This document shows positions 25,691-33,234 of a DNA stretch of 64,000 nt, in pieces. The translations under genes were made by a program, and so were the position numbers. Source of the stretch: Bacteroidales bacterium (GTDB lineage: Bacteria; Bacteroidota; Bacteroidia; Bacteroidales; P3). Within the stretch, counting starts at the first letter, position 1; every line of letters begins with the position of its first letter. The notes under the pieces were generated by a model that had not been told where the DNA came from, did not search any database, and saw nothing but the letters and a program-made list of their open reading frames with translations. The DNA lies in NCBI GenBank assembly GCA_016292015.1, contig JAEEZY010000031.1:90593-154592 (forward strand). The letters are read 5' to 3'.

Positions 25691-28333
25691 ATGATAAAGA
25701 AGTTTTTGGTTCTAACTTTGGCGGCACTCATCTCCATTGGGGGTGCCAGCGCCCAGCACAAGCACAAGCGCCACCACAAAGACAGACATACCGTCGAAGC
25801 CGTGAAAAAAGGTGCGTCCGCCGAGCAGTGGGCCGACTCTATCATGGCCAAGATGAGCCTCGAGGAGAAAGTGGGGCAGCTGATGATGATTCGAGTGCCG
25901 CTCAATATGTCCAAGAAAGGCGAGTCGAAATTCGTCGAACTGATAAAAGACAACCACGTGGGAGGAGTGTGTTTCTTTGCAGGCAGCTCGGACGCACAGT
26001 TACGACAGACCAAACACTTCCAGTCAATCACGAAAGTGCCCCTCTTCATCGCCACCGATGCCGAGAACGGCCTCGGGATGCGACTGAAAGACTGCTATGC
26101 CTTCCCCAAGCAGATGCTTATGGGTGCCATGCCGCACGAGTATGACAATCTCATCGAGCAGATGGGAGCCGAAATCGGACGCCAATGCCGGGAGTTGGGG
26201 GTGCATATCAACTTCGCCCCTGTGGTTGACCTCAACTCCAACCCCAAGAACCCCGTCATCGGCATGCGCTCGTTCGGCGAGGATAGAGAGTCAGTGGCGC
26301 AGAAGGCTGTCGCCTATATGCGTGGCCTCCAGAGCCAAAGGGTTATGGCTGTGGCGAAGCATTTTCCCGGACACGGCGACACCAAGTCCGACAGCCATTT
26401 CGACCTTCCGGTCATCAACCACACAAAGGAATACATCGACACCGTCGACCTCTACCCCTTCAACACACTCATCAAAGCTGGCGTCAAGGGAGTGATGACA
26501 GCCCACCTGCAGATAAACGCTTACGACAACAGCCCCAACCGCCCCTCGTCGCTCTCCGAGAAGCTGGTGCAGAATCTGCTGCGCGAGAAGATGGGATTCA
26601 ACGGACTCATCATCACCGACGGACTCGATATGAAAGGTGTGACCAAATACTATGCCGACGGCGAAGGTGAGCTGCAAGCCATGAAGGCCGGCAACGACAT
26701 TCTCCTTCTGCCGCCCGATGTGGAGAAGTCGGTCAAAGCCATCGTATCAGCCGCCAAAGACAACGCCTCCGTGAAGAAGATGGTCGAAGAGCACTGCCGC
26801 AGGATTCTTGTCTCAAAATACAAGTCGGGACTTGCTTCTCAGGAAATGCCGAACAGCTTTGACCCGCGGGAGCGTCAGAGCCTCTGCGACAGTATCTCTT
26901 ACCAGATGGCGCTGCACTCTGTCACCCTCATCAAGAACAGCGGCAAGCTGCTGCCCCTGAAGAAAGACGCACCCATCGACACCACCAAGATAGTGGTCTT
27001 CTACGAATCGCCCTACAAGATGATCAAACGCATGGGCGCCATCGACTCGGCGCAGGTGGTGGTGCTCGCCTACCAGGACTGTCCCGCCACACGCAAGGCT
27101 GTGGACGACCTGCTGCACGGACAGGCGCAGTTCGAAGGCCGTCTGCCCGTCACCGCGGGCATCTTCAAGCGGGGTCACGGGCTTAAGGTTGACCTCTCTA
27201 CGCCATACGACCGCGTGGTAGCTGCCGGCATGAAGGCCGAATGCTTTATGGCGATAGACAGCATAGCCCTCAACGGCATCAACGAGAAAGCCTATCCCGG
27301 TTGCCAGATTCTTGTGGCCAAGGACGGCAAGGTGGTTTACAACAGAGCCTACGGCCGTCAGACCTACGACGCCGCTTCGCCGTCAGTCGATACCAACACC
27401 GTGTACGACATCGCCTCGCTGACCAAGATGACAGCCACCACCCTAGCCATCATGAAGCTGGTTGACACCGAGAAGCTGAAGATTGACGACAAACTCTCGC
27501 GCTACCTGCCCTACCTGAAACACTCTAACAAGAAGAACATCACGGTGAAGGAAGCGCTGAGCCATATTGCAGGCCTCAAGGACTACGACGCCTATTGGAA
27601 GCAGGCTCGCGAAGAGGAAGACCCCTATATGTCGGTGCTGAAACAGATTGCCAAGAGCCCGCTCAACAAAGAGAAGAAATATGTGTATAGCGACTTGGGA
27701 TTCATACTGCTGGGCGACTTGGTGCGCATAGTGAGCGGCGAGACCGTTGACCACTACGTGGCCCGCAACTTCTACAAACCGATGGGGTTGACACACACCG
27801 GATACTGCCCCCTCGAGCACGGGGTGGACCTATCTATTATAGCGCCCACCGAACTGGACACCGAGAACCGGGGCGGGCTGATACACGGAACGGTGCACGA
27901 CCCCAACGCCAACGCGATGAACGGCATTGCCGGCCACGCCGGTGTCTTCTCGTCGGCCACCGAGCTCTACCCCCTGATGCAGATGCTTTTGAACGGAGGC
28001 GAGTATGAGGGCAAACGCTACCTCAGCCGCGAAGTGATAGAACTGTTCAACCAACGGCACTATGCCGAACGCGGCAACCGCAGGGCGCTGGGCTTCGACA
28101 AACCGATGTTCAACCCCACCAAAGCAGGGCAGACGGCTGTCGAAGTGTCGCAGAAGAGTTTTGGACACACCGGATTCACAGGCACCATGATATGGGTCGA
28201 CCCCGAATACAACCTTGTCTATATCTTCCTCTCCAACCGCGTCTATCCCAACGCCACGACCAACAAGCTGGCTAAGATGAACATACGCACCGAAATACAA
28301 AGTCTGATATATAAGTCGATGAAGAGAGATTGA
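25691..28333 (+). CDS. GH3 beta-N-acetylglucosaminidase-like / serine beta-lactamase-like fusion
   Basis: Exported two-domain protein of 880 residues. Signal peptide about 1-21, then a His/Lys-rich stretch. Residues about 35-380 are a GH3 domain of NagZ type: KHFPGHGDTKSDSHFDLP (His-Asp dyad) and LIITDGLDMKGV (nucleophile Asp). After a spacer (about 390-520) a class C beta-lactamase/PBP-like domain covers about 535-875, with SLTK (SxxK) and YSDLG in place of the usual YxN. Probably periplasmic processing of cell-wall fragments: amino sugar removal plus an esterase or peptidase activity. This fusion is known in Bacteroidetes; the exact substrates here are inferred. Confidence 0.92.
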   Translation: MIKKFLVLTLAALISIGGASAQHKHKRHHKDRHTVEAVKKGASAEQWADSIMAKMSLEEKVGQLMMIRVPLNMSKKGESKFVELIKDNHVGGVCFFAGSSDAQLRQTKHFQSITKVPLFIATDAENGLGMRLKDCYAFPKQMLMGAMPHEYDNLIEQMGAEIGRQCRELGVHINFAPVVDLNSNPKNPVIGMRSFGEDRESVAQKAVAYMRGLQSQRVMAVAKHFPGHGDTKSDSHFDLPVINHTKEYIDTVDLYPFNTLIKAGVKGVMTAHLQINAYDNSPNRPSSLSEKLVQNLLREKMGFNGLIITDGLDMKGVTKYYADGEGELQAMKAGNDILLLPPDVEKSVKAIVSAAKDNASVKKMVEEHCRRILVSKYKSGLASQEMPNSFDPRERQSLCDSISYQMALHSVTLIKNSGKLLPLKKDAPIDTTKIVVFYESPYKMIKRMGAIDSAQVVVLAYQDCPATRKAVDDLLHGQAQFEGRLPVTAGIFKRGHGLKVDLSTPYDRVVAAGMKAECFMAIDSIALNGINEKAYPGCQILVAKDGKVVYNRAYGRQTYDAASPSVDTNTVYDIASLTKMTATTLAIMKLVDTEKLKIDDKLSRYLPYLKHSNKKNITVKEALSHIAGLKDYDAYWKQAREEEDPYMSVLKQIAKSPLNKEKKYVYSDLGFILLGDLVRIVSGETVDHYVARNFYKPMGLTHTGYCPLEHGVDLSIIAPTELDTENRGGLIHGTVHDPNANAMNGIAGHAGVFSSATELYPLMQMLLNGGEYEGKRYLSREVIELFNQRHYAERGNRRALGFDKPMFNPTKAGQTAVEVSQKSFGHTGFTGTMIWVDPEYNLVYIFLSNRVYPNATTNKLAKMNIRTEIQSLIYKSMKRD

Positions 28334-28390
28334 AGAAGTAAGAAACACTGACACATTAACAAATTCACACATTTAAGCTATAATAAGAAG

Positions 28391-29239
28391 ATGGGAATCG
28401 GAAAATGGATATTGACGGGACTGGGATGGGCGGTCGGAGGACCGATTGGAGCCATCATTGGCTATTTCATCGGATATTCCATCTCTTCGTCGTTCAAGAG
28501 CGACGAGGACGCACCGCGCATAGATGAGCCGCCACGCCGACGTGGTCCCTACCACAATACGGGTTCCGCATCTGACATCCATGCCGCCTTGCTGGTACTC
28601 ATAGCCGCCGTGATGAAAGCCGACGGACAAGTCAAACGCAGCGAGCTCGACTATGTGAAGCAGTTTCTGAGCAAGAACTACGACGGAATGGAGGCTCGTG
28701 ACATGCTGATCATGCTACGCGACATAGTGAAACGCAATATTCCCGTGCACGACGTCTGCCAGCAGATAAAGGTGAACACCGACTACACCACCCGCTACCA
28801 CATGGTGGACTTCCTTTGCGGACTTGCCGAAGTCGACGGAGACTTCGACATGAAAGAGCACAATGTGATAAGGACTATCGTGGTGGGGCTCGGCATCAAC
28901 GCGGCTGACTTCGCCTCGATTTACGCCCGCCATGCCACCACACGCCGCTCCTGGTCGGACTATACCGAGAGCTCCCGTTCCAGCAGCAGCTACAACGACG
29001 GCAGGCAGCAGTCATACGCACGCACGGACAACAGCGGACGCGACCCATACAAGATACTTGGCATCGACAGCACAGCCACCGACCAGGAGGTCAAGAAAGC
29101 CTACCGTCGCCTCGCCATGAAATACCACCCCGACCGCGTCGAGACCATGGGCGAAGAGATAAAACGCAACGCCGAGCAGCAGTTCAAGATAATCAACGAG
29201 GCCTATGAGACCATCTGCCGCGCAAGAGGAATAAAATAG
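28391..29239 (+). CDS. TerB / DnaJ-domain protein, DjlA-like co-chaperone
   Basis: Membrane-anchored J-protein of 282 residues. The N-terminus ([21 protein letters not shown]) is a glycine-zipper membrane segment. Residues about 55-180 form a TerB-like helical domain ([24 protein letters not shown]). After a Ser-rich linker, a J domain covers about 217-282 with [20 protein letters not shown] in two parts and the HPD motif in KYHPDRV. It is likely a DnaK co-chaperone acting at the membrane. It stands between the GH3 fusion and the AsmA-like gene with short gaps. Confidence 0.9.
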   Translation: MGIGKWILTGLGWAVGGPIGAIIGYFIGYSISSSFKSDEDAPRIDEPPRRRGPYHNTGSASDIHAALLVLIAAVMKADGQVKRSELDYVKQFLSKNYDGMEARDMLIMLRDIVKRNIPVHDVCQQIKVNTDYTTRYHMVDFLCGLAEVDGDFDMKEHNVIRTIVVGLGINAADFASIYARHATTRRSWSDYTESSRSSSSYNDGRQQSYARTDNSGRDPYKILGIDSTATDQEVKKAYRRLAMKYHPDRVETMGEEIKRNAEQQFKIINEAYETICRARGIK

Positions 29240-29266
29240 ACACATAAACCAAATACCTTCACAAAA

Positions 29267-31300
29267 ATGAAAAAACCACTGAAAATAACCCTTATCGTTC
29301 TCGGCTCCATCGTCGGACTCATCCTCCTCGTCGCAGCCCTTCTCTCCCCCGTAGCCACCGCTTACGTCAACCGCAACGGCGAGAAACTCGTCGGACGCAA
29401 GCTCACCGTCGACCGCATCCGCGCCAACATCCTCACCGGCCATGTTGCCATCCACGGTCTCAAGCTCTACGAGGACGACGCCATCACCGAGTTCGTCACC
29501 TTCGACACCCTCGACGTCAAAGCGCGCCTCCTGCGCCTTGTGGTCAGCGACCTCTACTTCTCCCATATCACCCTCGTCAACCCCAACGTGCGACTCGTGC
29601 AGAACGGCTCCCATTTCAACTTCCAGAGCCTCATCGACCACTTCAAGTCCGACGACGATGATGATGACGACGACGACACACCCTCTAAGTGGGACTTCTA
29701 TTTCTACAACATCCGGCTCGCCGGCGGCGAAGTGCGCTACAACGACATCCAGCGCGGCAGCGACTGGCGGCTCAAGGGTCTCAACCTCGAGGTGCCGGGC
29801 TTCTGCATCGGTGCCGACGAGAAGACCGACGCCGGCCTCTCAGTCGAGCTCGCCGACGGCGGTCGTCTCCATGCCGACGCCAAATACAACATGGAACGCA
29901 ACGACTTCGAGGCCGTCCTCGACCTCTACGGGATCAACATGGCGGTGGCGAAGCCCTACGTCACCGACGTGCTCAATGTCTCCAACGTGACCGGCAAACT
30001 CTCCGCTCACCTGCGTGCCGAGGGCAACCTCGACCAAGCCGCACAGATGAACATAAGCGGACGAGTCGATATGGCGGGGATGAACATGGTGCTGAAGGAC
30101 GGAAGTTCCTTCTCCTCCTGCAACAAATCTTCCGTGACTGTGCACAGGGTCAACATCCACGACAAGGTCTTCGACCTCGACAGCGTGACCTTCACCGGAC
30201 TTGTGGCACGATTCGACCGCTATGCCGACGGCAACAACTTCTCGCGACTTATGGTGAAGAAAGAGCAGCCCGCCGACAGCAGCGACCTAGCTGCGGAAGA
30301 AGAAGAAGAAGAAAAACAGCACGAAAGCGACAGCAGCCGCCCCTCGGGTGCGAAGTCGGTAAAACTCACCGTAGCCCACCTGCTCGTCTCCAACTCCAGC
30401 TTCACCTATGCCGACCATACCCTGCCCGACGTCTTCGAGTTCCCTATGTCGGACCTCTCCATCCAGTCGGACAACCTCTCGCTCACGGGCGACAACAACG
30501 CTGTGCTCAAAGCCTCGCTGCCCGGTGGCGGCCACGTAAGCCTGCGCTGGAACGGCAACATCCTCGACTGGAAGCAGCACCAGGACATCATGCTCCGCAT
30601 CAAAGGACTCGACCTCAAACGCATAAGCCCCTACTCGGTAGCGTATTTCGGACGCCCCTTCACCGACGGCACCTTCTCCTTCTCGTCGCACAACACACTC
30701 AACAACAGCCTCCTCAACGGCAAAAACCGCGTCGATATCTACAAGGCCGAGGTTGGCGACAAACGTCACGACGTCGATGCACAACTCAAGATACCATTCA
30801 AGGCTGCGCTCTATGTGCTCAAGGACAAGGACGAGAAAATCCTCTTCGACCTCCCCATCAAAGGCAATATCGACAACCCCGAGTTCAACTACATGAAGCT
30901 CGTATGGAAGACGCTCGGCAACCTGCTGGTCAAGGTCGCCACCTCGCCCATCCGCGCCATCGCCAACGCTATGGGCATGGGCGAAACCCCGGAGTTCATC
31001 AAAATCGACCCCAAGCAACGCGACTTCACCTCTGAGCAGTACCATCAGTTCGCCGAACTCGCCACCATCGTCAAGAGTAACGACGGTGTGCGCCTCACGC
31101 TCGACCAGCAGGTTGACAGCACCGACGACAGCGAGATGCTTGCACGCTATGCGCACCGCAACGAGCTGGTGCTGCAGTACATGACAGGGCAGGAAGGCGT
31201 CTCGGCCGAGCAGATAAACGTCACCACCACCATGACGACAGGCCTCAAGCAGCAAGGCTATGCCGTCATTTCCGAAGCGAGCGACGAGTTGGAGGAATAA
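29267..31300 (+). CDS. AsmA-like DUF748 domain envelope protein
   Basis: 677 residues: one N-terminal membrane helix (LIVLGSIVGLILLVAALLS, about 9-27), then long beta-rich AsmA/DUF748 sequence, including NGEKLVGRKLTVDRI, DTLDVKARLLRLV and YFGRPFTDGTFSFSSHN. Such proteins are thought to bridge the periplasm and help lipid transport between membranes (family knowledge). Two acidic runs stand out: eight Asp at about 126-133 and seven Glu at about 344-350. The C-terminal 100 residues are charged and helical. It is the last gene of the plus-strand block. Confidence 0.88.
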   Translation: MKKPLKITLIVLGSIVGLILLVAALLSPVATAYVNRNGEKLVGRKLTVDRIRANILTGHVAIHGLKLYEDDAITEFVTFDTLDVKARLLRLVVSDLYFSHITLVNPNVRLVQNGSHFNFQSLIDHFKSDDDDDDDDDTPSKWDFYFYNIRLAGGEVRYNDIQRGSDWRLKGLNLEVPGFCIGADEKTDAGLSVELADGGRLHADAKYNMERNDFEAVLDLYGINMAVAKPYVTDVLNVSNVTGKLSAHLRAEGNLDQAAQMNISGRVDMAGMNMVLKDGSSFSSCNKSSVTVHRVNIHDKVFDLDSVTFTGLVARFDRYADGNNFSRLMVKKEQPADSSDLAAEEEEEEKQHESDSSRPSGAKSVKLTVAHLLVSNSSFTYADHTLPDVFEFPMSDLSIQSDNLSLTGDNNAVLKASLPGGGHVSLRWNGNILDWKQHQDIMLRIKGLDLKRISPYSVAYFGRPFTDGTFSFSSHNTLNNSLLNGKNRVDIYKAEVGDKRHDVDAQLKIPFKAALYVLKDKDEKILFDLPIKGNIDNPEFNYMKLVWKTLGNLLVKVATSPIRAIANAMGMGETPEFIKIDPKQRDFTSEQYHQFAELATIVKSNDGVRLTLDQQVDSTDDSEMLARYAHRNELVLQYMTGQEGVSAEQINVTTTMTTGLKQQGYAVISEASDELEE

Positions 31301-31312
31301 ACGGCGAAATCC

Positions 31313-31465
31313 CTAGCCCACGAACATCTTGTAAACCAGGCGGCAGAGGTAGCCGAGAGCCGAACCCCCTTTGGTCACGGCGGTGAACTTCGCCATTACC
31401 GTTTGTTGGAGCTCGGTGTTGTGGTTGGCAACCGAGTCGACCATCGAGTGCCAATGAATTTTCAT
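31313..31465 (-). CDS. Possible small protein, 50 residues
   Basis: A 50-codon frame from ATG 31465 (MKIHWHSMVDSVANHN) to 31313, ending GYLCRLVYKMFVG with a short hydrophobic tail. I know no family. It lies convergent to the AsmA-like gene with only 12 bp between stops, and has no TAnnTTTG box just upstream. It may be chance or a membrane micropeptide. Confidence 0.3.
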   Translation of the reverse strand: MKIHWHSMVDSVANHNTELQQTVMAKFTAVTKGGSALGYLCRLVYKMFVG

Positions 31466-31742
31466 GGTTGATTTTTGGGGCGACCTGTGATTTGTGACCA
31501 GAGTTGGAGTCACTGGTGTTGGTTAATTAATGGGTTTGATTTTTGTTATTACGTGCTTACGTTTTTACGAAGGAGGGTGTTGGTTGTTTTTTCCGTTATA
31601 ACGTACTTACGATATTACGATTTTACGATTTCCACATTTTGACCGCGAAACCACCACCCGTCTCGCAAACCATCAGAATTTCAATATTCTCTACAAGGCC
31701 TCAAAAAAACAAAAAAATTCGTAGACCGCAATGTGACGGTTG

Positions 31743-31845
31743 TATCTTTGCAAAGTGGATTGGAAATGGTATTGAAGGTTGGTACCTGCTGCGGAGCCTA
31801 TGATTTTTGATTTGTCGAGGCGACTGCTGTAAAGTCGCTTTTTCT
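31743..31845 (+). ncRNA. Candidate small RNA with own promoter and terminator
   Basis: A TATCTTTG -7 box at 31743-31750 is followed about 70 bp later by a hairpin GCGACT/AGTCGC (31820-31838) with a T-run (TTTTTCTTT). No start codon with a useful frame lies between. This defines a transcript of about 85-90 nt, ending just before the ispD promoter. No match to SRP, 6S or tmRNA signatures was seen. The 31301-31742 stretch before it holds repeated TTACGA-type words near 31548-31628 and the small frame at 31313, nothing else. Confidence 0.45.
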
Positions 31846-31848
31846 TTG

Positions 31849-31856
31849 TATATTTG
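31849..31856 (+). promoter_or_regulatory. Promoter -7 element for ispD
   Basis: TATATTTG (TAnnTTTG), 25 bp before the start at 31882 and directly after the hairpin of the candidate small RNA. Confidence 0.55.
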
Positions 31857-31881
31857 CACGCCAAAACTTGATGATTATCAA

Positions 31882-32619
31882 ATGAAGAACATAGCAGTCA
31901 TATTGGCTGGTGGTTGTGGAAAACGGTTCGGTTCAGAAGAGCCTAAGCAGTTTGCATTGATTGGTGGACGCACGGTGTTGGAACACTCGGCGGCGGCCTT
32001 CGCCGAGGTGGAGGGCATCGACGAGCTGTGTGTGGTGTCGCATCCCGACTGGATAGAGAGGGTGGAGAAGATGGTTTCTGGGTTCAAGGTTCAAGGTTCA
32101 ATGTTCAAGGTTATAGCGGGGGGTGACGAGAGGTATATGTCGAGCCTCAACGCCATCATGGCTTATATAGACTGTGACGACGACACAAACCTCGTCTTCC
32201 ACGACGCTGCTCGTCCCAACGTGGACCGCTCTACGATAGCGGCGGTGCTGAAGGCACTGCAACAGTATGAGGCGGTGGGTGTGGGGGTGCCTGCTACCGA
32301 CACGCTGTGGGAGGTGGCTATCACCAACGAGGCGATGGAGCGTACTCCCGAACAGCCTTACACTCTCTTGCGGGTGCCTGAACGCAAGCGCTACTGGATG
32401 GCTCAGACTCCTCAGGCCTTCCGTCTGCCGCTGATCCGCGACGCTTACCAGCGGGCTCTGCAAGACCCGATGTTCCAGGCTACCGACGACTGCGGTGTGG
32501 TGGCTCGATACATGCCGGAGGTGAAGATACACTTGGTGAAGGGGACGGCGGAGAACATAAAGCTGACTCACCTACATGATTTGAACACTTTGAACTCTCT
32601 AATATCTGAAAGAATATGA
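31882..32619 (+). CDS. ispD: 2-C-methyl-D-erythritol 4-phosphate cytidylyltransferase (IspD/TarI family)
   Basis: Third step of the non-mevalonate isoprenoid pathway: CTP-dependent cytidylylation. 245 residues from ATG 31882; the longer frame runs through the promoter. Nucleotide-binding VILAGGCGKRFGSEEPKQF at about 5-23, FHDAARPNV, AQTPQAFRLPLI, ATDDCGVV, and VKGTAENIKLT. A TarI-type pentitol phosphate substrate cannot be ruled out. Residues about 68-78 (GFKVQGSMFKV) are encoded by a five-unit 7-bp repeat (32081-32115) just before the GGDERYMS block. The stop overlaps the next start (ATGA). Confidence 0.9.
   Translation: MKNIAVILAGGCGKRFGSEEPKQFALIGGRTVLEHSAAAFAEVEGIDELCVVSHPDWIERVEKMVSGFKVQGSMFKVIAGGDERYMSSLNAIMAYIDCDDDTNLVFHDAARPNVDRSTIAAVLKALQQYEAVGVGVPATDTLWEVAITNEAMERTPEQPYTLLRVPERKRYWMAQTPQAFRLPLIRDAYQRALQDPMFQATDDCGVVARYMPEVKIHLVKGTAENIKLTHLHDLNTLNSLISERI
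32081..32115 (+). repeat. Heptamer array GGTTCAA x 5 inside ispD
   Basis: Units GGTTCAA, GGTTCAA, GGTTCAA, TGTTCAA, GGTTATA. It resembles the short-period arrays of the intergenic spacers but is translated in frame. Confidence 0.92.
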
Positions 32620-33116
32620 CAAACGTGAAATCGATTTCGAGGACTCTGATTGTCGATGCGGCGTTGCTTGCGACAACTTGCCTTATCCCGGCGCTCTCTC
32701 ATCTGCTGGCGTTCCCGCTCTACAAGCTGAACCCTATGCTGCTGGTGCTGATGGGCGGCATGATGCTGGTGGACAGCCGTTGGAATGCCTATCTTATGGC
32801 GCTGCTGGTGCCTTTCGTTACCTGTCTCGTGGTCGGCATGCCGACGGTGAGCGGGGCGTTCTGCATCGCGCTGGAGTTCGCCACGGTGGTGACGGTGGTG
32901 TCGCTGGCGGCACCGCGTGCCGGACGGCGTTTCTGGACGCTGCTGGCGCTTGCATTGGGTGCCATACTGGCGGGCAAGGTGGTTTACTATACAGCCAAAT
33001 GGCTTATCGTGCGTCCTGACCAGCTGGTCACCACGTCGCCTCTCGTCCAGGTCGTAAGCGTGCTGGCGATAGCCGCGCTCTTCGCCTTCGTCGTTTCCCG
33101 CAGGAGGAGCTCTTAA
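32616..33116 (+). CDS. Membrane protein resembling an ECF transporter S component
   Basis: 166 residues with five or six hydrophobic segments (LIVDAALLATTCLIPALSHLL, MLLVLMGGMMLV, LMALLVPFVTCLVVGM, ALEFATVVTVVSLA, LLALALGAILAGKVVYY, VVSVLAIAALFAFVV). Size and layout match substrate-binding S subunits of ECF vitamin transporters, and a similar small protein often precedes Fe-S genes in Bacteroidales. The substrate cannot be read from sequence. It overlaps ispD by four bases, so the two are co-translated. No ECF ATPase genes are nearby. Confidence 0.7.
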   Translation: MTNVKSISRTLIVDAALLATTCLIPALSHLLAFPLYKLNPMLLVLMGGMMLVDSRWNAYLMALLVPFVTCLVVGMPTVSGAFCIALEFATVVTVVSLAAPRAGRRFWTLLALALGAILAGKVVYYTAKWLIVRPDQLVTTSPLVQVVSVLAIAALFAFVVSRRRSS

Positions 33117-33142
33117 CGAAAACGATAACGATAACGAAAACA

Positions 33143-33230
33143 CACCTACACACCTACACTCTTACACCCTTACACCTTTACACCTTTACACATTCATACA
33201 TTCACACATTAACGAATTAACACATTCCCA
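33143..33230. repeat. 8-bp periodic array, ACACCTAC/ACACATTC-type units
   Basis: About eleven degenerate 8-bp words such as ACACCTAC, ACCCTTAC, ACCTTTAC, ACATTCAC and ACATTAAC in strict register, filling the spacer before the Fe-S protein gene. Confidence 0.85.
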
Positions 33231-33234
33231 AGAT

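Noticed and set aside
31735..31845. Candidate RNA considered as SRP 4.5S RNA
   Set aside because: The conserved GGAAGCAG-type SRP loop and its tetraloop are absent.
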